The notes under the pieces were generated by a model. The model searched no databases. It had not been told where the DNA came from and saw only the letters and a list, made by a program, of their open reading frames with translations. Below are positions 18,023-26,727 of a DNA stretch of 64,000 nt, in pieces. The DNA lies in NCBI RefSeq assembly GCF_039697315.1, contig NZ_CP155619.1:6324001-6388000 (forward strand). Reading direction: 5' to 3'. A program made the translations under genes and the position numbers. Source of the DNA: Pseudomonas abietaniphila. Its GTDB lineage: Bacteria > Pseudomonadota > Gammaproteobacteria > Pseudomonadales > Pseudomonadaceae. Numbering within the stretch: the stretch's first letter is position 1; each line of letters begins with the position of its first letter.

Positions 18023-19003
18023 ATGACTCTGTTAAGACACATCCTGTTGACCTCGATCGCGACGTTGACCATCTGCGAAGCAGTCCAGGCGGCGCTGCCT
18101 GTTCAGCACATCGATTTCGACAAAATCAGCTTCACCACAACGCAGCTCGCACCGAATGTATACGCGCTGACCGGTTCGCCGGGAATGGACCCGTCTCATC
18201 CCGATGCTGCAGGTGGCCGAGTAAGCGTGCTGGTCGGTCCTCAGGGCGTGCTAATGGTCGATGCGTCCTACGCCCAACTCTCCAATAAGCTGCTCGCCAC
18301 GATCAAGGCGATCAGCCCAGAGCCAGTTCGGTACCTGGTCAACACGCACTTGCACCGGGATCACACCGGCGGCAGCGGCAACATTGTCAAGGCGGGCGCG
18401 TTGCTTTTCGCGCGGGAAGAAGAACGCAACGAGTTGTCCGAACAGTTCGCATCCGCAACGGATGGGGCGTCGCAGGAAAGTCTCGCGAGATTGCCTACCG
18501 TGACGTACGGCGCAGGCGCTCCAGTCAAGATACGCATGAACGGAGAAGTCATCGACCTGATCCCTGTGCGACCCGCTCACACGGGGGGCGACACAATCGT
18601 TCGGTTCGAGAATGCCAACGTCATTATGACGGGCGACTTCTTCCGCAACTACGGGTACCCCTACATCGACGTCGAGAATGGCGGGACCGTGGAAGGCATG
18701 CTTGAAGCGCTGGATCAGACCGCCGAGCTGGCGGGGCCGGACACGCTTCTGGTGCCGTGCCATGGCACTGTCTATCACCGCTCCGACATTGTTGCCTACC
18801 GCGAACTGATCGTGGCGGTGGAAGAGCGCATCAGGCGTCTGATCGCAGCCGGAAACAGTCGCGCAGACGTAATCGCTGCCAAAGTGACGGCCCCTTACGA
18901 CAGCAAAATCCCTGGTGGTCTTTACCACCAGCCGGATGGCACCGGGACCAGTGCAGACCGCTTTGTGGCGGAAGTGTTTGACCAGTTGCAGCGCGGCGGC
19001 TGA
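18023..19003 (+). CDS. Exported MBL-fold metallo-hydrolase
   Basis: A 326-residue protein with a signal peptide (about 24 residues, ending around AVQAA) and a metallo-beta-lactamase fold. The zinc ligands appear as NTHLHRDHTGG (HxHxDH), the later His in RPAHTGGD and the His in LVPCHG. This is the arrangement of Zn-hydrolases of the quinoprotein-relay/SoxH or B-type group. It follows pntB by 23 bp with GGAG before the ATG, so it is the last gene of the pnt transcript, closed by the terminator at 19043. Confidence 0.87.
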   Translation: MTLLRHILLTSIATLTICEAVQAALPVQHIDFDKISFTTTQLAPNVYALTGSPGMDPSHPDAAGGRVSVLVGPQGVLMVDASYAQLSNKLLATIKAISPEPVRYLVNTHLHRDHTGGSGNIVKAGALLFAREEERNELSEQFASATDGASQESLARLPTVTYGAGAPVKIRMNGEVIDLIPVRPAHTGGDTIVRFENANVIMTGDFFRNYGYPYIDVENGGTVEGMLEALDQTAELAGPDTLLVPCHGTVYHRSDIVAYRELIVAVEERIRRLIAAGNSRADVIAAKVTAPYDSKIPGGLYHQPDGTGTSADRFVAEVFDQLQRGG

Positions 19004-19042
19004 GGCTCACTGCGCCCGCGTTGCCGGTCATACAACAGAAGA

Positions 19043-19068
19043 GGGCGCGTTTATTCGCGCCCTTTTTT
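19043..19068 (+). terminator. Rho-independent terminator after the pnt-MBL operon
   Basis: A 7-bp GC stem GGGCGCG (19043-19049) with CGCGCCC (19056-19062), a 6-nt loop and six T residues (19063-19068). It lies 40 bp after the MBL stop codon. Confidence 0.88.
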
Positions 19069-19139
19069 ATGCGGGCGGCCCCCACCGCACCCGCGCCTTT
19101 TAGCCGTCCAGACACCTCTTTTTTTCGGTCAGTAAGGCC

Positions 19140-19167
19140 TTGTCCTAAAACGTTGGATATCTGACAT
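19140..19167 (+). promoter_or_regulatory. Conserved 28-bp element, copy 3
   Basis: It reads TTGTCCTAAAACG followed by TTGGATATCTGACAT, sharing GTTGGATATC and the fixed AAAA, G and C positions with copies at 4800 and 14068. It lies 88 bp upstream of the SDR start (from TTGG) and just after the pnt-MBL terminator, so it belongs to the promoter region of the downstream SDR unit. Confidence 0.65.
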
Positions 19168-19240
19168 TTCAGCTTTTCAGGGTAAGCCGTACTCTTTCTC
19201 TACCGACTCTTTCGGCCCAACAAATTTCTGGAGAAACACT

Positions 19241-20035
19241 ATGAGCACTGCATCTAAAGGCACCGCACTGATCACTGGCGCTTCGGCAGGTATCGGCGCG
19301 GTTTACGCTGATCGTCTGATCAAGCGCGGCTATGATCTGATCCTGGTTGCACGCAACGAAAAACTTCTGAAAGAAGTGGCCGCTAAAATCGCAGTACCTG
19401 GTCGCACTGTCACGACCCTGGTCGCCGATCTGGCCAACAAAGAATCGCTGAAACAGGTTGAGAAAGTCCTGCGTGAAGACGCCAGCATCACTCTGCTGGT
19501 CAACAACGCCGGTGTCGGTTCCGTCGCTTCGATTCTCAAAGACAACGTTGAAGAAATGGACGCGATGATCGCCTTGAACATCACCGCGCTCACCCGTCTG
19601 ACCTATGCAGTAGCACCGGCTTTCGTTGCTCGTGGCACAGGCACCATCGTTAACATTTCCTCGGTGGTCGGCATCGCCGTCGAAATGCTCAACGGCGTCT
19701 ACAGCGCTTCGAAATCCTACGTACTGAGCTTCGGTCACACCCTGCAACGTGACCTGGCGGACAAAGGCGTTCGCATCCAGAGCGTATTGCCGGGCGCTAC
19801 CGCTACTGACTTCTGGGACGTTGCCGGTTACGCGCCTCAGAAGGAAGGTGCGAACACCATGCGTGCCACCGATCTGGTAGACGCCGCTCTGGCCGGTCTG
19901 GATAAAGGCGAACTGGTCACCATTCCTGGCCTGCAAGATGCTGATGCTCAGGATTGGACTCAGTGGGAAGAAGGTCGCCGCGCGATCTCGAAAAAATTCA
20001 GCCACGCAAAACCTGGCGCTCGTTACGGCGTTTGA
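19241..20035 (+). CDS. SDR-family NAD(P)-dependent oxidoreductase
   Basis: A complete 264-residue classical SDR. The cofactor motif TGASAGIG is at 12-19, NNAG at 88-91, and the catalytic Ser141, Tyr154 and Lys158 (YSASK) are all present. It is the intact paralogue of the gene at 14167. Codon use is strongly biased to the commonest Pseudomonas codons, which hints at high expression. It is followed by the aldehyde dehydrogenase at 20203. Confidence 0.9.
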   Translation: MSTASKGTALITGASAGIGAVYADRLIKRGYDLILVARNEKLLKEVAAKIAVPGRTVTTLVADLANKESLKQVEKVLREDASITLLVNNAGVGSVASILKDNVEEMDAMIALNITALTRLTYAVAPAFVARGTGTIVNISSVVGIAVEMLNGVYSASKSYVLSFGHTLQRDLADKGVRIQSVLPGATATDFWDVAGYAPQKEGANTMRATDLVDAALAGLDKGELVTIPGLQDADAQDWTQWEEGRRAISKKFSHAKPGARYGV

Positions 20036-20202
20036 TCCAACCGCCTCTTCGTTCGCGAAACCGAAGGGAGGTCACTCAGTTGGCCTGCCCTTCGGCATCG
20101 AGCCATCCTTAGCTCCTTCCGGAGCAGATCGACAGTCAGTCTTCTCAAGGCGCCGACCTTATCGGCGTCGAGGATTCGTTTACTCAAAGATTGGAGTTTG
20201 CA

Positions 20203-21576
20203 ATGGCTTATCAAACGATCAACCCGACCACGAATCAACTGGTCAAAACCTGGCCGAACCACACCGATGCGCAGGTCGAAGACGCCCTGGCGTCCGCGCA
20301 CCGTCTGTACAAATCGGAATGGTCCAAAGGCTCCATCCAGCCTCGCCTGGCGGTGCTGCGCAAGCTGGCCGACCTGATCGATGCGCGCAATGAAGAACTG
20401 GCGCGAATCATCACCCTGGAAATGGGCAAGCTGATTGGCGAAAGCCGTGGCGAGCTGCAAGTTGTGGCACAGATCGCACGTTTCTATGCCGACAACGCAG
20501 AGCGCTTCCTGGCCCCGGTGAGCGTCCAGACCGACCAAGGCGATGCGTGGATCGAACATCAGCCTATCGGCGTCCTGGTTGCCGTCGAACCCTGGAACTT
20601 CCCGTTCTATCAATTGATGCGTGTACTGGCCCCTAACATGGCCGCAGGCAACCCGATCGTTGCCAAACACGCGAGTATTGTTCCGCATTGCGCCAGTGTG
20701 TTCGAAGCACTGGTGACTGAAGCGGGCGCACCGAAAGGCGCCTGGACCAACCTGTTTGTCACGGCTGACCAGATCGGCACGCTGATCGCTGATCCACGGG
20801 TTCAGGGTGCGGCCATGACCGGTTCGGAAGGCGCAGGGAGTGTGATTGCCGCCCAAGCGGGCAAATACCTGAAGAAGTCCACCCTCGAAATGGGAGGCAA
20901 CGACGTGTTCGTGGTGCTGGAAGACAGCGACCTGGACAAAGCGGTCGAGGTCGGTACGTTCTCGCGTCTTCACGTTGCCGGTCAGGAGTGCATCGGTGCC
21001 AAGCGCTTCGTCGTCCGCGAAGAAGTGGCTGACGCGTTCCTGAGCAAACTCACCGCTGCCTTCAAGGCCGTGAAGATCGGTGACCCGCTGGACGAAACCA
21101 CCACCCTCGGCCCACTGTCGTCGGCTGGCGCCCGTGATGGTCTGATCAAACAGGTCAAGGCCGCTGTCAGCAGCGGCGCAACCCTGCACTACGGTGCCGG
21201 TGTGGTGGATCTGCCAGGTCACTTTTTCGAGCCTGCGATCCTGACAAATGTCACCCGCGACAACCCGGCGTATTTTGAAGAGTTCTTCGGTCCAGTCGCT
21301 CAGGTCTACGTCGTCAAGACCGACGACGAGATCGTCGAATTGGCCAACGACTCCAACTACGGCCTGTCGGGCGTGGTCTTCTCTAAGAACATCGAACGCG
21401 CCAAGTCGCTAGCTTCGCGCATCGAGACCGGCGCCGTCTGGATCAACACCTTCTCAAGCACTGCACCTGAGCTGCCTTTTGGTGGTGTTAAACGCTCCGG
21501 TTATGGCCGCGAGCTGTCCGAGTTGGGCATCAAAGAGTTCGTCAACCAGAAACTGGTGCTTGTCGCCAAGGCTTGA
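20203..21576 (+). CDS. NAD(P)-dependent succinate-semialdehyde dehydrogenase-type aldehyde dehydrogenase
   Basis: A 457-residue aldehyde dehydrogenase of the Sad/YneI length class. The catalytic Cys is in HVAGQECIGAKRF, the general-base Glu in LEMGGND, and the cofactor motif TGSEGAGSVIA and NPWNFP-like segment (EPWNFPF) are present. It oxidises an aldehyde, possibly succinate semialdehyde, to the acid. The ATG at 20203 has TTGGAG upstream. It is downstream of the SDR, so alcohol or carbonyl oxidation followed by aldehyde oxidation is plausible. Confidence 0.9.
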   Translation: MAYQTINPTTNQLVKTWPNHTDAQVEDALASAHRLYKSEWSKGSIQPRLAVLRKLADLIDARNEELARIITLEMGKLIGESRGELQVVAQIARFYADNAERFLAPVSVQTDQGDAWIEHQPIGVLVAVEPWNFPFYQLMRVLAPNMAAGNPIVAKHASIVPHCASVFEALVTEAGAPKGAWTNLFVTADQIGTLIADPRVQGAAMTGSEGAGSVIAAQAGKYLKKSTLEMGGNDVFVVLEDSDLDKAVEVGTFSRLHVAGQECIGAKRFVVREEVADAFLSKLTAAFKAVKIGDPLDETTTLGPLSSAGARDGLIKQVKAAVSSGATLHYGAGVVDLPGHFFEPAILTNVTRDNPAYFEEFFGPVAQVYVVKTDDEIVELANDSNYGLSGVVFSKNIERAKSLASRIETGAVWINTFSSTAPELPFGGVKRSGYGRELSELGIKEFVNQKLVLVAKA

Positions 21577-21698
21577 TTCTCTTGAGTACTCCCGAGGCGT
21601 GTGGATCTACGCCCCGCTGGATGATTACCTTACGCCGGCACTCCCTGATCAAGGGTGCTGGCGTCATCTTTTTCATCGCATCAAACCTGAGAACGGAC

Positions 21699-22580
21699 AT
21701 GACCGCTATCGCAGTGTTGGGATTGGGAGCCATGGGATCGCGCATGGCCGCGAATCTGCTCAAGGCAGGACACGCCGTTACGGTCTGGAACCGCAGCCCT
21801 GACGCCGCCGACGCACTCGTCGCCACAGGGGCCACTTTGGCGGCGACGCCACGGGAAGCTGCGCAGGGCGCTTCGATCGTTCTGAGCATGGTTCGCGACG
21901 ACATCGCGTCGAACGGCGTCTGGCTCGATCCGGAGCATGGAGCGTTCGGTGGTATGTTGTCTGACAGCCTTGCCATCGAGTGCTCGACGCTCTCGCCGCG
22001 CTGGATCAAAGCTTTGGGCGAAGCCGCGAACGAAGCGGGCATCCGCCTCATCGATGCGCCGGTCTCCGGTTCGCGTCCGCAGGCGGAGGCCGCGCAGTTG
22101 GTGTTCCTGGTCGGCGGGGATGAGGCAGATGTGGCGTTTGCCCGAGGCGTGCTCAGCAACATGGGATCGTCGATTCAGCATGTCGGTCCGTTGGGGGCTG
22201 GTACGCTGGTCAAGTTGACGACCAACGCCATGCTCGGCGTTCAGGTCACTGCGTTGGCCGAGCTGTTCGGCATTCTGGCCAAGAGTGGCGTGAGCCTTAA
22301 GGTTGCGTTTGATGCCGTGGGGGCCACGGCGGTTTCCAGCGTCGCCGCTCAGCGCAGTGTGGACTTGATGGTCGCGGGCACATTCGAGCCGCAGTTTCCG
22401 GTGGCGCTAATCGAGAAAGACTTACGTTATCTGGTGAACGTGGCGGGGAGTCCGGCCGCTGCGCCGACTATCGACGCCGCCCGTAAAGTCTTCGGCACCG
22501 GCATCGATCAGGGCTTTGGCGAGCAAAACATGACCAGTGTGGTTCAGGTGTTCGCAGCCGACTTTCCCTTCGGGCAGTAA
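21699..22580 (+). CDS. NAD(P)-dependent 3-hydroxyisobutyrate dehydrogenase/tartronate semialdehyde reductase-type protein
   Basis: A 293-residue beta-hydroxyacid dehydrogenase. The N-terminal Rossmann motif is VLGLGAMGSRMAANLLKAGH; the substrate-binding DAPVSGSRPQAEAAQL and the catalytic Lys region LVKLTTNAML follow. The start at 21699 begins the Rossmann strand; an in-frame start 42 codons earlier would add an unrelated tail. It follows the aldehyde dehydrogenase on the same strand with a 122-bp gap and probably acts on a related hydroxy acid or semialdehyde. Confidence 0.86.
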   Translation: MTAIAVLGLGAMGSRMAANLLKAGHAVTVWNRSPDAADALVATGATLAATPREAAQGASIVLSMVRDDIASNGVWLDPEHGAFGGMLSDSLAIECSTLSPRWIKALGEAANEAGIRLIDAPVSGSRPQAEAAQLVFLVGGDEADVAFARGVLSNMGSSIQHVGPLGAGTLVKLTTNAMLGVQVTALAELFGILAKSGVSLKVAFDAVGATAVSSVAAQRSVDLMVAGTFEPQFPVALIEKDLRYLVNVAGSPAAAPTIDAARKVFGTGIDQGFGEQNMTSVVQVFAADFPFGQ

Positions 22581-22720
22581 AGCGATCGACATCCGGTTAA
22601 GCGCCATATGTTTCGACCGTACAAGACGGCCGCTGTCAGCCCGCTTGCTTGTCGAGATTGGTCTCATCGCGTGGGTAGGTAAGCTAATTGAAGGTTTGGG
22701 TTCGACATGAAACGCCGGGG

Positions 22721-23650
22721 TCAACCGGCATTTCTGCGCACGGTCTGCGGGGGCTGCCCGAGGGTACGCAAGAACGCCCGGCGCATGCGTTCACGGTCGG
22801 CAAAACCCGTTTCGTAGGCAATGGTCTCGACGGTATGCCGACCCTGTTCCAGCATCTGCCGGGCCGCCTCCACCCGTAAACGCTCCACGGCCTTTGCGGG
22901 TGTCTGACCCGTCTCTTCGCGAAAGGCGCGACTGAACTGACGCGAACTCAAGTTCGCCGCATCGGCCAGCTCATCCAGCGACAACGGGTTTTTCAGGTGG
23001 GATCGGGCGTAAGTGAGTGCGTTCTGGATGCGATCCGACTTGGGGGCCAGATCCAGCAGAGCCGAGTGTTGTGATTGCCCGCCAGCGCGGCGGTGGTAGA
23101 GCACGAACTGACGCGCCACCGATTGAGCCACGTCGAGACCGTGGTCGTCTTCGACCATGGCCAGTGCCAGATCGATGCCTGCGCTCATCCCGGCGGACGT
23201 CCACATCTGGCCGTCCTGAACGAAGATCCGGTCAGCCTCGACGTGAATGTCCGGATAGCGGCGCCCCAGCTCGCAAGCCACCATCCAGTGCGTGGTCGCT
23301 CGCCGGTTCGCCAGCAGCCCTGCCTGAGCAAGAATGAAGGCGCCTGTGCAAATGGAAGCGATTCGTCGCGAGGTGTGCATGGCGCCACGCAGGTAGTCGA
23401 CCAGCGCCTCGGATGCCTCAGGACTCGCGGCCCCGCCACACACGATGACGCTGTCGAACGGGTCGTCTCCCAAGGGGGTGCTCAGCACCGAGACGGCCGC
23501 CGTTCCCTTGACCGGGCCGCCTGTTTCCGAACGGATCGAGACCTCGTAATGCTGTGCGCCAAGCACCCGGTCCGCGACTTCGAATACCGAACTGGCGGAC
23601 AGGCAGACGAGCTGGAAGTCCGGATAGATGATGAAGCCGACCTTGTGCAT
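22721..23650 (-). CDS. GlxA-family transcriptional regulator (second copy type)
   Basis: A 309-residue regulator with a DJ-1/PfpI-like domain (VGFIIYPDFQLVCL; IASICTGAFILAQAGLL) and a C-terminal AraC HTH (SLDELADAANLSSRQFSRAF; AYETGFADRERMRRAFLRTL). The sequence is paralogous to the regulator at 12981, including the conserved PDFQ/PGFQ start. It is divergent from the SDR at 23756. A loosely similar version of the 28-bp element core may lie at 23675-23692 (sharing TGACATTT). Confidence 0.9.
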   Translation of the reverse strand: MHKVGFIIYPDFQLVCLSASSVFEVADRVLGAQHYEVSIRSETGGPVKGTAAVSVLSTPLGDDPFDSVIVCGGAASPEASEALVDYLRGAMHTSRRIASICTGAFILAQAGLLANRRATTHWMVACELGRRYPDIHVEADRIFVQDGQMWTSAGMSAGIDLALAMVEDDHGLDVAQSVARQFVLYHRRAGGQSQHSALLDLAPKSDRIQNALTYARSHLKNPLSLDELADAANLSSRQFSRAFREETGQTPAKAVERLRVEAARQMLEQGRHTVETIAYETGFADRERMRRAFLRTLGQPPQTVRRNAG

Positions 23651-23755
23651 AGCGAATGCTCGATGGCGATAAAGGTGGCAATTATGACATTTAAGCCATG
23701 AGGCGCAATGCCTATCATGGGCTCCCGAATGAAGCTCACTCCTTGGAGAACACCC

Positions 23756-24535
23756 ATGTCACGTCTTACCAGCAAGATCGCTGTTGTCACCGGCGCCAGC
23801 TCTGGCATCGGCCTCTCTGTTGCTCAAACGTTTCTCGCGCAGGGCGCGGCTCGCGTCTACCTGACCGGACGCCGCAAAGCCGAGCTGGATCGCGCCGTCG
23901 CGTCGCTGAACGCCCGCTTCCCGGACGCCGGGCAAGGCCCACGTGCAGTGGGTGTACAGGGAGATGTCAGCCAGCCCGCGGACGTAGAGCGGCTGTACAG
24001 CCTGATCAGAGCCGAGTCCGAGCGCGTTGATGTCGTGTTCGCCAACGCCGGTTACGCGGAGCCCGCCCCGCTGGGCAGCCTGACCGAGGCGCACGTCGAT
24101 GGATTGCTCAATACCAACGTCAAAGGCGTTATCTGGTCGGTGCAGGGCGCCTTGCCGCTGATGGGCGAGGGCAGCTCGATCATCCTCAGCGCCTCGATTG
24201 TCGCCAGTAAAGGCTTCGGCGACTGGAGCCTCTACAGCGCCAGCAAGGCCGCTGTCCGTTCGTTCGCCCGCACTTGGGCGTCCGACCTGAAAGGCAAGAA
24301 CATTCGCGTCAACGCCGTGAGCCCTGGTGTGATCGACACCCCGGCCTGGAGCGAGTCGGATATGCCGAAAGAGCAAGTGCATGGCTTCTTCCAATTCGCC
24401 GCATCGGTCACCCCGATGAATCGAACTGGCCGCGATGAGGAAGTGGCAAAAGTCGTCGCCTTTCTGGCCTCCGACGACAGCAGTTTCGTGAACGGCAGCG
24501 AAGTGTTTGTCGATGGCGGGATGGCGCAGGTCTGA
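23756..24535 (+). CDS. SDR-family oxidoreductase
   Basis: A 259-residue classical SDR. TGASSGIG is near the N-terminus, the NAG motif appears as ANAGYAEP, SASIVASKG carries the Ser and YSASK the Tyr/Lys, and the C-terminus ends SEVFVDGGMAQV, typical for the family. The ATG at 23756 has GGAG upstream. It is divergent from the GlxA regulator and is probably its target. The terminator at 24578 closes the unit. Confidence 0.9.
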   Translation: MSRLTSKIAVVTGASSGIGLSVAQTFLAQGAARVYLTGRRKAELDRAVASLNARFPDAGQGPRAVGVQGDVSQPADVERLYSLIRAESERVDVVFANAGYAEPAPLGSLTEAHVDGLLNTNVKGVIWSVQGALPLMGEGSSIILSASIVASKGFGDWSLYSASKAAVRSFARTWASDLKGKNIRVNAVSPGVIDTPAWSESDMPKEQVHGFFQFAASVTPMNRTGRDEEVAKVVAFLASDDSSFVNGSEVFVDGGMAQV

Positions 24536-24577
24536 GCCTGTCGATCGGGTTTGATTCACATGTCTGCCAGTAAACAA

Positions 24578-24608
24578 AAAAGCTCCGGAAATCAATTCCG
24601 TGGCTTTT
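24578..24608. terminator. Bidirectional-type intrinsic terminator
   Basis: AAAAGC-t-CCGGAA pairs with TTCCG-tg-GCTTTT across a 5-nt loop, with A residues upstream and T residues downstream and one internal mismatch. It lies 42 bp after the SDR stop codon and marks the right end of the orderly left block. Confidence 0.65.
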
Positions 24609-25045
24609 CGTTTATTGCGACCCTCAACTAGGCAGAGGCTACAGTGTCACGTCGTTTGAATGCTCTATTTCGGCGGCCTACCGTTGATTAAAGCTGGAAA
24701 GCGGCTATCGCGGCCGATCAGGATGACCACTAGACGCGGGTCAATCCCTATAGCGGATGCCGGAGAGTAGTTGTGTGCAGAGGCGGGGCGTCCGCTTCTG
24801 GCCGTTTGCAGCCGCTCGCTGTACATCAGCAGCTAGGAGAATCGCTACCTGCTGGTGGTTGGTGAAACGAGACTAGAAGCAGTGTCCAAGAGCAAGCGAC
24901 AGATGCCGACTCTTTGGGCTGCGCTCATGCTTAGCTGATAGTCGAGGTTGATGATGCTTGTCCATCGATAAGGCGAAGACGCGGCGTCCACTAGGCTGAA
25001 AATGGTCACGCAGGAGTACCACGGAGGAACAAGTACAGAGCCATT
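24609..25045. other. Gene-free stretch
   Basis: No convincing reading frame. The open frames here give cysteine- and arginine-rich translations with no family resemblance. A short stretch around 24790-24825 (CGTCCGCTTCTGGCCG) resembles a degenerate intergenic sequence seen again near 54847, but no full element could be drawn. Confidence 0.5.
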
Positions 25046-25465
25046 TCATGCTGATCGGAGGCGAGTGGGGATAATCCCAGGCTGAAGCAAGCTCGCGACA
25101 GTCTCCACCAGTTTTCCTACTGGCCAAGGCTTCTGTAGAAAGACCACACCCTCGGGCAATTCAAAAAATTCCTGCTCGTACCCACTGGTTAAAATCACCG
25201 GAATGTCGGGCCATTTACTCCTGAACATTTGAGCAAGCTGTAGCCCGAGAATGTGACCGGGAACGCTGTGATCGGCGAGGAGCAATGAGCAGTGACCATG
25301 GCTGTCAAGGACATGCATCAAAGCATCGTCGGCCCGTTCGAAAAGCACGACCTTGGCCCGAATCCCCATGAGGATATCTGCCATCAGTTGCCTCAAAATA
25401 TCATTGTCCTCCACCACGACGATTTCGCCATTTATGGGAAGCATGCCCGTCCATTCTGCAATCAC
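25046..25465 (-). CDS. Stand-alone response regulator receiver protein
   Basis: A 139-residue single REC domain: acidic pair in VVVEDND (about residues 17-22), phospho-acceptor Asp65 in LLLADHSVPG, Thr/Ser switch in VILTSGYE and Lys112 in FLQKPW. There is no output domain, so it acts by protein contact, like CheY or the receiver partner of a hybrid kinase. The start is taken as GTG 25465, with AAGGA upstream; ATG 25444 is the alternative. No kinase is adjacent; the nearest is the hybrid kinase at 55976, whose own REC domain shares the PG and KP motifs. Confidence 0.85.
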   Translation of the reverse strand: MIAEWTGMLPINGEIVVVEDNDILRQLMADILMGIRAKVVLFERADDALMHVLDSHGHCSLLLADHSVPGHILGLQLAQMFRSKWPDIPVILTSGYEQEFFELPEGVVFLQKPWPVGKLVETVASLLQPGIIPTRLRSA

Positions 25466-25931
25466 GTGCGTAGTCCTTACGAATGAAGGTGCGTTTATAT
25501 TGCGGAGTGCCCAGCGTGAGGGGCTGGAGGTCGGACAGCTGACGCGGTCTAAGAATGTCTGAATTCAGCATCAATCTTGAGGGGCGAGCCTAAGAGGAAA
25601 CACGCGTTGCATTACGCTACAGCATTGTATAGGCGCACGCGCGGATCATTTTTGAGCGAAGAGGCAACTTTATTAGCGGAGAGCGGGAGAGGGGCCACGA
25701 TTTCGCTGACTAAGGCCGCAATCTGCGCATGGAAGCAGATTCATCGTCGTAGTCGCCTACGGTCTGCAATCACAAACGGCAGGAGATTGCGTCCAGGTCG
25801 TCTCAGGGCGCCAGCTTTTGCCCTGAGTATCCACAGCCATCGGAATGTTCAAACTGCGATCTGCGGTCGATGGGAACTCGGTCGCTCCAACTGGTTTTGC
25901 AGGGGCTCTACGCATCGGCAAACGAGCAGCC
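25466..25931. other. Gene-poor stretch
   Basis: Only low-quality open frames are present, with no recognisable product or ribosome sites. The base composition changes to a more AT-rich, patchy type here, marking entry to the accessory block. Confidence 0.45.
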
Positions 25932-26147
25932 TCATGGGTTTGATCCAGCCCGAGCGCATGAATGAGCATGATTCCGTAGGCTGATCTCAAAGATGTGCTG
26001 ACGCGGCTGCCAACGCACCAAGCGTGTGAAATTACCGAATTGCTCCCGCGCAAATGGTGCGACCGTTTCATCACGGAGAGCGTCGGGTAGACGCTTGCCA
26101 TTACATGAATTGAAGCGCTCAACATCCCGTGGTTGAATATCAATCAC
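25932..26147 (-). CDS. Small hypothetical protein (third of a tight three-gene set)
   Basis: A 71-residue protein starting at a GTG that overlaps the end of the preceding gene by 8 bp. It is basic and Arg-rich (RLPDALRDETVAPFAREQFGNF). Not recognised. The overlap is the main evidence that it is translated. Stop-to-start geometry suggests coupling with 26140-26385. Confidence 0.45.
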   Translation of the reverse strand: MIDIQPRDVERFNSCNGKRLPDALRDETVAPFAREQFGNFTRLVRWQPRQHIFEISLRNHAHSCARAGSNP

Positions 26148-26385
26148 GCTGATCGTCTTGGCGGTTCATTTCCTTGACGATCACTTCGCCAATCATCAGC
26201 GCCCAAAGGTCTGCGTTGAGGGTTAGCAGTGAGAGTAAATCCCAATATACAGACTCTAGGCGACGCGAATTCATCACAGGTGCGCGAGTTGCCAATGTCT
26301 TAAGGGCATCGCGAAGGCCTATCTGGCTCGTTATCAGCGCGCGTAAATGCTCGTTGTCCAGCCGCTCAGTTTGCATCGCTTTCAC
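26140..26385 (-). CDS. Small hypothetical protein (second of a tight set)
   Basis: An 81-residue protein rich in Leu with predicted helices (LRALITSQIGLRDALKTLATRAP; DLLSLLTLNADLWALMIGEVIVKEM). Its GTG start overlaps the stop of the upstream gene in a GTGA. An ATG three codons later is an alternative. No family recognised; soluble, helical. Confidence 0.5.
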   Translation of the reverse strand: MKAMQTERLDNEHLRALITSQIGLRDALKTLATRAPVMNSRRLESVYWDLLSLLTLNADLWALMIGEVIVKEMNRQDDQRD

Positions 26386-26597
26386 TCACCGTCGAAGTCA
26401 ATCTTCATAGTGCCATCAGGCAGAGCCCATGGCGTTGAGTATTTGATTCTCACCAAGCCATACGTCGGTAACATGCCGAGCACTCGCGTCCGTTGATAAG
26501 TGGCGGTTAAGTGTTCGTTCCGGGTACACGTTGGAGCGAGAGCGGCGCGGTACCCAGACGCATACAAAATTGAGATCGGATGCGAATGGGTGGGCAA
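26382..26597 (-). CDS. Small hypothetical protein (first of a tight set)
   Basis: A 71-residue frame from a TTG. The C-terminal ~40 residues (YQRTRVLGMLPTYGLVRI and KIDFDGE) look protein-like, while the N-terminal ~25 do not. The true start may be internal or the gene may be truncated at its 5' end. Its stop overlaps the next gene start by 4 bp. Confidence 0.4.
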   Translation of the reverse strand: MPTHSHPISILYASGYRAALAPTCTRNEHLTATYQRTRVLGMLPTYGLVRIKYSTPWALPDGTMKIDFDGE

Positions 26598-26727
26598 GTC
26601 CGTGCATTTTGCCGGTTAACTAACCGATCTGACCATAAAGGCGAAGGTGTGATGAAGGCGTGTTTACTGGACGCTTACGATGGATCAGCAATATGCATTC
26701 TTGTTATATGCCTGATTCTGCGACACA

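Noticed and set aside
20023-21222. Minus-strand frame of 399 codons over the aldehyde dehydrogenase
   Set aside because: Shadow of the strongly biased aldehyde dehydrogenase coding sequence.
24609-25045. Insertion sequence remnant
   Set aside because: No terminal inverted repeats, target duplications or transposase-like residues could be identified.
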